Below are positions 25,202 to 38,211 of a DNA stretch of 64,000 nucleotides, in pieces (position 1 is the first letter of the stretch; the number at the start of each line of letters is the position of its first letter). Both the position numbers and the translations under genes were made by a program. The stretch comes from Elysia crispata (taxonomy: Eukaryota; Mollusca; Gastropoda; Plakobranchidae): assembly GCA_033675545.1 (NCBI GenBank), contig JAWDGP010003784.1, forward strand, positions 175,001-239,000, in the 5' to 3' direction. The notes beneath the pieces were generated by a model. That model had not been told where the DNA came from. It saw only the letters and a program-made list of their open reading frames with translations, and did not search any database.

Positions 25202-26564
25202 CTAATAGAAAATAATGAAAGTTGTATCTGTGTAAGCTAAATAAAAATGATATCAACTTTTTGAATCACTCAACAGAATAATTAAAATTTTCAACAAAAA
25301 AAAAATTACATTTAGAGGTTAATTTTAAAACCTGTTTTCAATATTTTTTTACAAATGTAATGATGGAAAATAAGATCAATACCAAACAAAACCTTGAATG
25401 AGATATCGGATGCACTATCAGGACTAGATCCACAGATCCTACTACTATTAACTGCCACTGGTACTACTACCACTACAACAACAAATACTTATACTGCTTC
25501 TGCTGCTGCTGCTACTACAATAGCTACTGCTATTGCTGAGCACTGCTACTTCCACTAGTAACTTTCAATTGACGAAACAAATGGCTCATTTCTTCTGTTA
25601 ACAATTTCTTTACAACTAGAGTCAAAGAGCCTCTTATATGTAATTCAAGGCACTCTTTCCTTCCCCTTTTCATCTGCTGCAGATCTGCAACTCTATTGGC
25701 AGCTGAGTATGAAGAAGAACAATAGAGTCAAGACTTGATAAAATTGAACTTTCAGGCTTCTAACTTCTAAGGTGCAAGCTTGAAATGATTCTTAATTTCA
25801 CTTAAACTTCCCACAGGTTGAAAATTGTCAGGGAATACTAATCACTGCCTTGCTTTCTGTAACCATTATATAAATTTGTCTCAAAATCAAAGAGTCTAAG
25901 GACTCTATGTTTTCTCAAAAGGGGAAAATTCTAAAGCAGAGGCCACAGTAAAATGGCAAAACTTAAATCTAGAATCAAGCCATCCCTCTCAAAATAATAA
26001 GAGTAAATTCGCAGATATCAGCCCAACCCCTGTAGAGAATTATTCCTTGACTTTTAGTGTTTCTTTTGCCTAGATTAATGCATTTTTTGGAGATGAAAGT
26101 CATCGCCATTAAGTAATTAGTAAAACTATGTAAGAATATAATGGAAATATAACAAATGAACCCCTCGTGTAGATCTGTGTCCTCATTTTCAGAATCAGAA
26201 AGCTGTGCCCCCAGTTTCAGAATTGTGCCCATGCGCTTGGAATACGGTGGGTAGAGGCTTTCTGCCCCAGTTAATAATAAGTGGAGCAAGCAAAAGCACC
26301 AGTGGATTGGTGTTCAGAACTGGAACAAACATCAGATAATAGTGCAACATGCTTATGCCTTAAAAAGTATTTATCTGAGACGTATAAAACCTTCATTTTC
26401 TATTTCAAATTCATTGTGAAACATTCAATTTCAAAGATTAAATTTAAAGAAAGCTGGCCCATATGTGCAAAAATACAATAATAAGATCTAGATATCTAGA
26501 TCTGGGTCTGTTTCACTCATCTGATAGAATTCAATTAGATCTATAGCCTATAGTATAGGCCTAC
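25202..26564. other. DHX38 intron 1
   Basis: Contains a degenerate ACT/GCT-triplet tract (~25435-25560). A GC-richer minus-strand open frame at ~26170-26285 has no splice phase that fits DHX38. There is a perfect 20-bp palindrome at 26484-26503, 60 bp from the exon 1 donor. No gene called. Confidence 0.4.
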
Positions 26565-26914
26565 CTTTCTTTAGATTTACTTGAATCTGACAAACTTTTA
26601 TGCCTTGACTTGTTTGCACTTTCGTCTTCATCACTGTCATCTTTCTCAACATCATCTTCCTCGTCATCTTTGTAGGACATAACTTTTGATCTTTTTGGCG
26701 TGGAACTTCCAGAGTTGTTGTTAGGTAAATTTCTTTTAACTGCTGCTAAACGATCCAATCCTAAAATGGAAGTCTTTGGCATATCAGGCTTCTTAAATTG
26801 ATGGGCATCTGAACCTTTTGGAGGGCCCTTCTTCATGATAACGAGTCCACCTGACTCATTCCCACTGCTGCCTTCAAGTCTATGAATATCATCATCTAAG
26901 TTTAAGGTAGACAT
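26565..26914 (-). CDS. DHX38: DHX38 exon 1 (aa 1-117)
   Basis: The ATG at 26914-26912 opens MSTLNLDDDIHRLEG, the conserved PRP16 N-terminus (IHRLEG, later LGLDRLAA). An in-frame GTG four codons upstream is not used. The tail is Lys/Asp/Glu-rich with a basic SKVMSYKD stretch. It ends in phase 2 at donor GTAGGC. Confidence 0.93.
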
Positions 26915-28091
<1,177 letters not shown>

Positions 28092-28125
28092 GAAAGGCAG
28101 GCACAGTGAGATTACTGACTTTGAC

Positions 28126-28760
28126 TTATCGCCGTTCCGCATCGTAGTCGTCAGACTGCAACGCCTCGGCTGCCTTTTGTATTCCTGTGCATAGTATCCT
28201 CCACTGATCCCTCTGTTCTGCGATCTTTTTCAGGTTTTCAATGTCTTTGAAGGTTTTAAGACCATAAGTATTGCTTTCTAATCGGGACAAGTCGTTGTTC
28301 AAGACCACTGGCAAGGTAGTGATTGGTCTTCCCCTGTATTTGTCCCCTTGTGGGATAAAGAATCCTTCCATGGCTTTATTGGCTGGGATTTCTCTGTCGC
28401 GTCGCAATATATGTCCGAACAAACGCCATCTGTTTTCCAAAACATACAGTGAAAGCGGGCGTTCATTGCATTGCTTGTAGAGAGCCTTGTTTGTTATCTT
28501 TACTGGGTATCTTATCCCAACAACCCGCTTCAGCTGTTTTCTGTGAAACGCATCCAATTTCTTTTCTTCAGCTTGTGTTAGTGCCCACGTAGAACAATTG
28601 TAAGTTAAGACAGATTTGACAAGTGCTCTATACAGCTTCAGTTTTGTTTTCTTCTTAAGTTTGTCGCCTCTTACCCACACGTTCTGTAATTTGGCTAGGG
28701 CTGCGGTGGACAGTTGCTTTCTTCTCTGTACATCCTCTGTGTCTCCAATTAGGGGATTAA
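28126..28760 (-). pseudogene. LINE 3'-end fragment (C-terminal ORF2 domain, 184-codon open frame)
   Basis: The minus strand is open for ~184 codons to the stop near 28126, with ~25 more residues upstream (GDTEDVQRRKQLSTAALAKL). Diagnostic motifs: LYRALVKSVLTYNCSTWALT, a KKLDAFHRKQLKRVVGIRYP block and RWRLFGHILRRD. These match the post-RT region of non-LTR retrotransposons. The RT and endonuclease domains are absent, so it is a 5'-truncated insertion. The reading frame is intact, hence young. It differs from the other two LINE relics in the window. Confidence 0.88.
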
Positions 28761-29712
<952 letters not shown>

Positions 29713-29853
29713 ATGGCTGCCGGCGTACTACACAGACCTGCGATGTTGCTCAACGCGATCAACCATGCGTTCCCCTACATTTTTAGAGCCGCACAAACTG
29801 AGCCTCTTGTTACAATGCGCACGCGTGAAAATGATCGGTTCGAAAATAACTAA
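29713..29853 (+). CDS. Candidate small ORF (46 codons) in a CpG-rich patch
   Basis: An ATG inside a YY1-like box (AAATATGGCTGCCGGC) opens 46 codons starting MAAGVLHRPAMLLNAI and ending ENDRFENN. Base composition (CpG-containing, balanced) contrasts with the AT-rich surroundings, and the residue mix looks protein-like. It lies ~530 bp upstream of the LRRC69 start on the same strand. It could be a microprotein, the first exon of an unannotated gene (a GTGAAA donor is present in the ACGCGTGAAA stretch), or an upstream ORF of an LRRC69 leader. No homologue is recognised. Confidence 0.3.
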   Translation: MAAGVLHRPAMLLNAINHAFPYIFRAAQTEPLVTMRTRENDRFENN

Positions 29854-30189
29854 ATCAAGGCCTTCATTCAAATATATTTAAATCTAGATTTAAGTCGATT
29901 ACATATAAGAATTAAAAGGGGGTTAAAATGAAATTAATACGCAGGGAAATTATTAAGCCGAGAACTTCGTAGATGTAGATGGACCAAACCTCTACGTTTC
30001 TAGCATGGTTAATAACGCAATAGAAAGAAAGCGACAAAGCGGATGATCGACTTGCCAAGCAGCCCTAGAAATATGTCGGCGACCGTCGCCTACTTCGTAT
30101 GACCAATGTAACGTCATGCGCACTTCAATTTTTTTCATACCACCATAACGAACTTTCAACAATAATATTATTCTGCCATTTTTTATTCA

Positions 30190-30193
<4 letters not shown>

Positions 30194-30242
<49 letters not shown>
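30194..30242. repeat. (TA)n microsatellite upstream of LRRC69
   Basis: About 49 nt of uninterrupted TA repeats, 140 bp upstream of the LRRC69 start codon. Confidence 0.98.
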
Positions 30243-30245
<3 letters not shown>

Positions 30246-30383
30246 CTCTTTAATCGTCATAGAATAGAAATGCAAAAAAGAGTTGATAAACTTTTGATAC
30301 AAAATATTATAATAAAAAAACCTTTCTACTTCGAAATAACTTTATTACTTAGCTTTGAATGTTCCACGGCAACAATAAACAAC

Positions 30384-30560
30384 ATGGCGGACACCTTGCT
30401 CATTCGAGCGCTGAAGGGGCAGCCAAAACAAATTACACTCTGCAACAAAAACCTTGAAAAAATTCCCAGAGCGATTGGAAAATTAGATTGTGTGTGCCAA
30501 TTGCAACTAAAAAACAACAAAATAAGGAAGCTGCCCAAAGAACTCTGCCACCTCTATCAG
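30384..30560 (+). CDS. LRRC69: LRRC69 exon 1 (aa 1-59)
   Basis: ATG at 30384 opens MADTLLIRALKGQPKQITL and the first repeat (LCNKNLEKIPRAIGKL). Ends CTATCAG/GTATAG, phase 0. An upstream in-frame extension exists but begins in the TA repeat and is not conserved-looking. Confidence 0.93.
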
Positions 30561-30621
30561 GTATAGTAAACGAGTCAATGATAAAAATTTATGTAATGTG
30601 AGTGTGGGAAAACGAGTAAGT

Positions 30622-30733
<112 letters not shown>

Positions 30734-31299
30734 TAAAGAAATTATATTGGCCATGCAGAGCAACAATTGAAACAAGAATGAAAGCCTGGGCCAATAGCAT
30801 TAAATTCTCAACTACAACATGAGAGCCCTCTCACTAAACTGAATCATGTACAAAAAGAAACAAAGAAACAAATGAAAGGATAAATGCAGAACATAGAAAT
30901 GCATCATCCTAAAGCCCTAGTTTTCTTTACTCTTGTAAGGTTGCTTAGCCAAGCCTTCCAACTGACACAGCTCCAATTGTTCATTTCACAGTCATATTTG
31001 CAAATTAAATTTTGCAATACCGGTAGTTCGGTATAGTTTTATTCAAACTTTATTTCTTGGTGAACTGTTAAGAAAATACTAAGAATTTTTCTTACTTTGC
31101 ATGTTATGGACTTTGATTATAAAATAACGACAGGTATTTTTTTCTTAGTATAGATTCATTTATGGAATATATTACGTTTATTTTAAACAGTTTCGATTTA
31201 TAATTCACATATTTTATTATGAAAGTGTGGTCTTTATCTTGTTATAAAATATAATAAGTAAATAACACCAGATCAAAAGGATTCAAAACAGCACTCTGC

Positions 31300-31371
31300 C
31301 TAGTAAGAATTCAAATTAAGAATGTCCTAGTCCAAGAACTGATGTTCTACCATTAGACTGAGATGCTCCAA
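31300..31371 (-). repeat. tRNA-like relic in LRRC69 intron 1
   Basis: The minus strand reads CTCAGTCTAATGGTAGAACA (A-box-like), a possible anticodon-loop CTTGGAC, then TTTGAATTCTTAC (damaged B-box). Anticodon and acceptor stems do not pair properly, so this is a tRNA pseudogene or SINE head rather than a functional tRNA. Confidence 0.35.
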
Positions 31372-31454
31372 GAAATGTTTTATGTGTTTTGAATCTGTGC
31401 CATTTAATTGTTACATTATCGATTTAATATATTTTGACACTTCTTTTCCATCAG

Positions 31455-31581
31455 CTTCAAGTGTTAAATCTAGGCAACAACTCCTTGGAAGAGTTTTCAC
31501 CTGTGCTTCAGCATTTACACAGTCTTGAGAAGCTTCATCTATTTGGCAATAACATATCACATATTGATGGAAATACGTTAA
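31455..31581 (+). CDS. LRRC69: LRRC69 exon 2 (aa 60-102)
   Basis: Encodes LQVLNLGNNSLEEFSPVLQH and LEKLHLFGNNISHIDGNTL, two LRRs. The donor GTGTGT at 31582 leaves phase 1 and gives a 24-residue repeat after joining exon 3. The alternative GTTAAG donor would shorten that repeat by five residues and is disfavoured. Confidence 0.82.
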
Positions 31582-32360
31582 GTGTGTTTTTTTTATATTT
31601 ATCAACTTAAAAGTGCTTTTATCTAAATGACTAAATAAAAAAATATAAAAATGGATCATGGTTGTTTATCCATTTCTTGAATGATGTTTATCATGGAGAA
31701 AGTATGTGGTGATAATCTGTTCAGATAAGATACAGCACACTCTATTAAAAAAGTATATTACCTGTAGCTCAAGTTTGTCTCTTTACATGTTGGATATGGA
31801 AGTTAAAGGAAAAAAAAGTAACCTTAAACGCTGCTTTTGAGATGGCAGAGACCTGCATTTATTTGGGTTTTTCATTTTGGAAATATGGCTTTGCAACTAT
31901 CTTAATGCTTATAAATAGATTTTATTATTGTTTTATCTTACTGGCAGTTTATCTCATATTCCACCTCTATTAAAAGGTCCCAAAATATATTAACCAAATC
32001 TTATTCAATTTTTTTTCTTAACACTTTTTTAAAAAAAGGATTATGGATATTTATAGAGTATTTTACAATTTAAACTGAACACTATATACAACAACCATGT
32101 ACCATTTGTCCTTCTTGTTTTGCTTTTTACATATATTTTATTTCTTTACTTTTTACTGCTAAGAATTTTATAATTATCCACTTATTTGGCCAAGTGTAAT
32201 TTTACACTTTTTAAAGTTTTATACCAAATAGTTTTTTCAGTAAATTTGTCGCCATTGTTTTTGCAGCAGATGCACAATTTTGATACTATGTTCAAAATTT
32301 ATGTAATGACCATTCTTTAAAAGCATATCATCTATTGTATAAAAAACTTTGTGCTATCAG
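31582..32360. other. LRRC69 intron 2
   Basis: AT-rich, no features recognised. Confidence 0.5.
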
Positions 32361-32433
32361 ATGGTTTCAGGTGTTTAACTTTCCTCAACTTGAATGGAAA
32401 TCAACTGAAAACCTTGCCTCAAGAGATATGCAA
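32361..32433 (+). CDS. LRRC69: LRRC69 exon 3 (aa 102-126)
   Basis: Encodes GFRCLTFLNLNGNQLKTLPQ and ends in EIC plus two bases, donor GTAAGT. The acceptor at TATCAG is chosen over the TTTCAG ten bases later because it restores the family's 24-residue repeat spacing. Confidence 0.85.
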
Positions 32434-33011
32434 GTAAGTAATATAAAATACGTTTCCCAGACAAAATTAGATAGCAGAAACAGAAAGAAAATTTTAAATA
32501 ACTAAGATGCACATAACTAATGCAAGGGTAAGTCTTTATGTCTTCTCTCATCCCTTGAGAACTTGATACATTTTTTATTTTATTTCAACTATTCCTTCAT
32601 ATCTACTCATGCCTTAAACAATCAATTAAAGTTTTAAGCAGGATATTTGATTCTGTAAACTAATTTGAATCCTCTAGATTTCTTTAGTAGTATTGTAAGA
32701 ACAAGGCATTACTTTATCAAGTTATTTGGGTAGTTTGAAGGTAGCCTAAGATTCCCAAGTATTGCTCAGATTTATTCTAATTCAATAAAAAAAAAAACCA
32801 ACAAACTCCATATCTTAGAGAATAAACTTTACTTTCCCCATTGTTATATTTATGTTAATCAGTTTTTTGTGTTGCTTATTCTAAAAATTTTGCAGAAAAG
32901 CATTTTAAAACATAAGGACACAAATGTTGTTTCAGGGACTCAAAACATGATTATTTCGCTTCCTGTTTCATGAATCAATCATTTCTAAATCGGATTACAT
33001 TCCTTTGCCAG

Positions 33012-33207
33012 CCTAGTCAGTATACAACATCTCTCCGTGGATAACAATCAAATAACAGAATTGCCTATTGAGTTCTGTGCCCTGACCACATTGGAAGAAT
33101 TCCATGCTGCAGGCAACAAGCTCACCTCTTTGCCTTTGGAGATTGGTTACCTTATCAGCTTAGAAAAACTCTACTTGCAACGTAATAAGATCAGGGAATT
33201 ACCTGAG
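33012..33207 (+). CDS. LRRC69: LRRC69 exon 4 (aa 126-191)
   Basis: Three LRRs: IQHLSVDNNQITELPIEFCA, LEEFHAAGNKLTSLPLEIGY, LEKLYLQRNKIRELPE. Phase 2 in, phase 0 out, donor GTGAGA. Confidence 0.94.
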
Positions 33208-33743
33208 GTGAGAGATTGAAGCTAGAAAAAAAAGTTGCTGAATGAAGAATGACCTCTTGTATAATAATTATGTCTTCATATAATCATGGAGCCCCATAAA
33301 TCTTGTAAAACCATCAGCTTCAATTTATTATGGCCATTTTTTAATTAATATGAAAATCTTGCTTCTTTGCATTCAGCCATATTTTAAAACTTCATAATTC
33401 ATAGCACTGTAGTATTAAAAAAATCACAAATTAGAGAAAAACTTGTACCGTTATTTATTTGTTCAATTTTTTTCTCAGCGGTTTCCAGATTGATCACAGG
33501 AATTTTTTTTGTCTAAACTTAAGAACATATTGGTAAGCATAGAAAGAGAAATTGTGTGAAACAGCAAAAGTCTTTTTCTCATATATTGTTATTTAATTTA
33601 CAAAGATATTAATTTGACTGTTTGACTGGTCTTGATTTTTTTTTTTCAATAATTTCAATTAACAATAGATATGATATAGGAATTTTATTTAGGCTTACAT
33701 AAATATTTAAGTAAAAATTTTCATGTAAGATTTATTTTTTAAG

Positions 33744-33815
33744 GGTTTAGGAAAGTGCTACAGACTGCGTTACATTGATGTAGCAGCTAATGAGTTGAGG
33801 ATCTTTCCAACAGAG
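33744..33815 (+). CDS. LRRC69: LRRC69 exon 5 (aa 192-215)
   Basis: A 72-nt, one-repeat exon: CYRLRYIDVAANELRIFPTE. Phase 0 on both sides; donor GTATAC. Confidence 0.9.
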
Positions 33816-34288
33816 GTATACCAATCTACTTTTGAGTAAAATCAATCTACTTAATTTTAGTTCAACTCTTGTTATTTATTGTCTTTTGAATGTGAAGAAA
33901 AATTTATAGTCAATTCTAACTAATTTAAGAATGCCAGGGTATATTATATTCAAGGAATATTGAAACAAACAACAAAATTTAAAACAAATGTTCTGATAAT
34001 TCATATTGTAAAGTTGTTTGATAAGCACAACAATTATAACAAAGGTTGGCAGCTACTCAATTTTAGTAGGGAATATATAATTATATCCTGAAAACATTAT
34101 CAATGCTGCCATGCATGCTTTAACACATTTATGTTGCATGCTAAGTTATAATCCAAATAGATGTACATGAACTTCTTAATTTATAAAGATTTTTCATACA
34201 TCTTATTTGAAAAAAAGGAAGCAGAAAAGCAGAAATAAAGTACTCATAGAGGGTTTAAATTTGTTATCATTATGCTTTATAATCCTAG

Positions 34289-34390
34289 TTAGCAAGTATG
34301 CCACTGAAAGAACTTCATTGTGAGGAGAACCCACTGCTTCAGAATATGCCTGTCCATTCAGTTCAAGAAGAGGAGGTGCTGTCCTTAAAG
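34289..34390 (+). CDS. LRRC69: LRRC69 exon 6 (aa 216-249)
   Basis: Encodes MPLKELHCEENPLLQNMPVH and QEEEVLSLK, matching the LRR cap region of the family (CEGNPL). Phase 0 on both sides. Confidence 0.92.
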
Positions 34391-37300
34391 GTTGGCCTTT
34401 TTCTTATAATCTTTGTAATTGGACTTTATAAATTTTAGTGTTACAACCCAGTGTAGAAAACTATGAATTTTAAGCATGGCTGGAATGTAGTATTTTTCAC
34501 AATCTCAGTTTCCTATGCAGATTGGTTTTTTTTTAATTGTTTGTTAGTCTGATTTCTTGTTCTTAAATTTGACATTATTAAATCTCAACAATCACATGGA
34601 ATTAATTAAGAAAAGACTAGAATTCCAATGACAAGACTTCCAATAGAGGCAGCAGTCAAGGCCTGTATTGTGAAATGGTAGGAAGTGTTCATTTGGAAAA
34701 ATGCCTCCACTGCAAAGTTCTTCCCCCTATGTTATGTCAAAAGTGGACTATGGTTGTGAGGGAAATACAATTTCTTGTTTCAGAGACTAACAGCTTCTGT
34801 TTTGCTACCCATTTATTCCATAAGTCAAAATCTTCCATTTATAAGAGGGTAAATGAAACTTAACCCAAGAGAATAGCCATAAAAATGTAATGCAACCTTG
34901 GCCTTCATAATGCATTAAGTTGCAAGCATAAAGTAAACTTAAGTAAACTCTCCCTACCACCTCTCTCTTTCTCCTAACCTTTCTTTTTTGTCTTTCTCTG
35001 AAGTACTGTAATTCTTTATTCCCAGGGTGCTATGCCACTTTGAACAGTTTTTGGGAAAATTTTTCAGGAGTGATTCTTTTGACATGTTGTTCAAACAAAA
35101 CAAACCTTCTGCTCCTAAGATTGTCTAGACTAATGAATGTAAGCCAAGGAGAGGACAAAACTCTTATTGAACTATATGAAATATTTCCTATCATTTACAG
35201 TAGTTTGAACAGATTATATTTTGAACAATTTTATTCCTTTTAGTGAATTTCACATTTTTTGGGTGACATTTTTTGTGATACTTTTTAGTTTGAATCTCTT
35301 ATTGCCCAAATATTTTATAGATCTTCTAATGAAATAACATGTCTCAGCTAGCATTAATTTTGAGCTCTGAAAGGCTTCAATTTACAAAATTGTTTGACAA
35401 ATCTTTATCTATAATATCTTTCCGTTTCGACCTGAATTTTAACAGATTAACAGTAAACAGATTCGTTATATTTGTCACATAAATTCTTAAAAGACAAATT
35501 GATGAAAAGAACATTCTAATATTCTCTAAAAATATATAGTTCAAAGCCCATTTAAGACAACACCCACTTTTAATCTATTAATTTATATCGTGAGGAAATG
35601 GACAACTCACTTAAGATAATTTTTTTTCAGGAAGCTTTATCAAATGAAAGTAACCTACAAGATGCTCTTTACTAATGAGTCTCCAGGCCACTTTATGCTA
35701 GAAACACACTGCCATCAAATCTACTGTCACTTATGACAATGTCAGTTGCACATTTCTTGGTGTGCATATTTTGTGACACAATGGTGTGAGCCCATGTGTG
35801 TGTCAAAATTGTTCTAAATGAAAATGTAGTATTGCATTATAGTTATCAAGTCCATCTAATTTGAGATACTGTTTTGTGTAACTTCGCTTTTTTTTATTCC
35901 GATTAAATAGAAAAGGTGTTTTAAAACCCAACATCAAGCCAAACATATTTTCCTCGTTGAAAAATTTTAAAGATCACTTATAAAAAAAGCTATTTTCATC
36001 CAAAGACTCTTTCAAAGGGGCTCATACAGCTTAAGACATTACTAGACAAGCTTTGGTCAGAGAGTTATGCCAAAGAAACACATAAAATACCTTGTCAAAA
36101 AACTGAAGAGTCCATGCTTTGTCATAGTTTTGACAAAATTTTTGAACAGTGATTATTATTTACACTTCATTTGTATCGCCATTGGTCATGATGATGGAGC
36201 TTAAATAATTTTATTAGTTTCTTCAAACAATGTTATTATTTTTTTTACTTTCTTAATATCCATTTTCAGTCTGCTTTCTTAATTTTTGTGTTTTTAGAAT
36301 CAAGGCATATGTTTTAATATTCACAGTTGGTAGTTATTGATTTTTTATCTCTTTCATTCCCTCGAGAATAGTTGATCGCAGATTACCATTGACTTACTGC
36401 ATACCTCACTTTAGGGTATTTCTACCATATATGCTTAAGGAACTTGAGAATTCATGGTCTGCATCTGTGTCCTTAAATTGTTCTAGGTCATTGCTTATCG
36501 TCTTATTACGTTTTCGATATAGATTCAAAACAGAGGTACGATGACTTTATTATACACTCTTGTCTTACACCTTTTCCCACTTTGAATGATTCAGATGTTT
36601 CCCATCAATCGTGACTAAAAAATATAAAAGATTTTAATGAGACTGGTCGATACATACCAGGACTAGTATAAAATTAACAGGCATTGAATGCCAATTTTGT
36701 ACCCACCCTTTGATCAATACATCTAAATTGTCATACTTCTATAACGCTCTCCCATTGAACATTTCTCACACTCAGTCATATTAAATGAAAAAAAAAACTG
36801 CAAAAAAAGAAGCCAATGAAATAAGTTGGGTGAAGCTTGTCTTTAAACAGAGATGGGAATAGGTCAAAGTAAGAGAAATGAGCTGAGTAATACGTCAATT
36901 TAGACAAAATATAATAACTGCAATTATGAAGGGTTTGTTTGGGGCTTATGTATGTTGAGTAATAAGATGTCAAATTAAGTGGAGTGCACTGTACTGCAAA
37001 CCTGCTTAGTGTGATTCTTATGTAATGTTTCAAAGCCCTGAGATTAAATGTTCCTTATAAAATAAAAAACAGCATTATAATTAATTTATCATCACCCATG
37101 CACACATCTCTCTCCCTTTTGTTAATTTAATACCAGTTAAATTGATAACATTATATTAAAAAAATGAAATTAAGAAGTTTTTATGTGCCTTTTTGTTATA
37201 TTTGTTCTAGAACCTTTCAATTTACTACAAAGTTTTTTTTAAGTCTATAAATGGTAACACAGGTTATTACTATTGTGGGTATAGAAATGGTCTTGACATC

Positions 37301-37436
37301 TCATGAGCTTGAACTTAAAGAAGCTCAGTAGGTTATAGTGATAGCATTTATAAAAGGAATTGAGATTTAAATTGAATTTTGTGTAGATGTTCACGTAACT
37401 GAAGATGAAACTTCTTTTCTCTTATCTTCTTTATAG
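34391..37436. other. LRRC69 intron 6
   Basis: A 3-kb AT-rich intron. No repeats or coding signal recognised; short open frames look random. Confidence 0.5.
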
Positions 37437-37477
37437 GAGCTTGTTGCAAGATTTGTCATGAAAGAACTGAAAGACAG
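37437..37477 (+). CDS. LRRC69: LRRC69 exon 7 (aa 250-263)
   Basis: A 41-nt exon encoding ELVARFVMKELKD, matching the conserved RFVMNQL of vertebrate LRRC69. Leaves in phase 2 at donor GTACAT. Confidence 0.9.
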
Positions 37478-38025
37478 GTACATTTACATATGAATCAATA
37501 CTTTCTATATTATTAGACTCTTCAACGCCTTTCCTTTTTACCTTGATGTTCAAATGGTTACAAATCCATTTTTAGTTTTAATTTTTTTTTTCATCATAGC
37601 CAGTTACCTCATGAATACTCAATCTTTCTTGTATTTTTTCCTTTTTCCCCCCTAAGTATCCAAGGGTCCTGTTTTAGTTCTTTTCACTTTCTATTACTTT
37701 TTTTTTACATTATTTGCTAATTCTTACTGTTGGCTTAACATCTCTATCAAAGAAAGATTTGCATTTCGTTGGAAAATAAAATCATTGAGTAAAATTTTCG
37801 ACCTCTTTCTCAATCATTTTTTCATAACTTTTCCTATAGATCTGTTTTCCTCTTTTATTGAAATGATATTAATTTTCTTTGATAATTCTTGACTATGCAC
37901 TGTTTAGTACCATGCTTCTATTTACTTGACCCCCTATTATCTGCAGTTTACTTACAGATTAACACAAGCTTGCATTTCTTGATTGTTTTAAATCTTATTT
38001 TTGATATTTGTATTAATATGCTCAG

Positions 38026-38211
38026 TCCTCATATTTGTACGCTGGTGCCAGAATCTGATGAAGAGGATATCAGTGAAGATGAAGAGCAAACTCACAATAT
38101 CTTAGAAAGAGAAGAAGAAGAAGATAAGGACTTGATGAGAGAGCCAGTATTCTTTGCTGGCAGTGTAGGAGGAAATATTTCAAATCAAGATGATGAATTC
38201 CCAACCCAAAT
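38026..38211 (+). CDS. LRRC69: LRRC69 candidate cassette exon 7b (62 codons, acidic)
   Basis: Acceptor ATGCTCAG precedes 186 nt that enter and leave in phase 2, exactly compatible with exons 7 and 8. The residues are strongly acidic: VPESDEEDISEDEEQTHN, REEEEDKD, then FFAGSVGGN. The exon ends at AAAT/GTAATA. If that donor is ignored the frame stops at TAA 38213-38215, which would make an alternative terminal exon lacking the Cys-rich tail. Human LRRC69 aligns across exons 7-8 without any gap, so this insert is a lineage-specific addition. Not proven to be spliced in. Confidence 0.6.

Noticed and set aside
25975..26289. Minus-strand frame with KRMGTILKLGAQLSDSENED in DHX38 intron 1
   Set aside because: Looks protein-like over ~35 residues, but as a DHX38 cassette it would hit a stop in the required phase, and it matches nothing known.
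32361..32371. Alternative LRRC69 exon 3 acceptor (TTTCAG) paired with the GTTAAG donor after exon 2
   Set aside because: It keeps the frame but removes five residues and breaks the 24-residue LRR spacing seen in the family.
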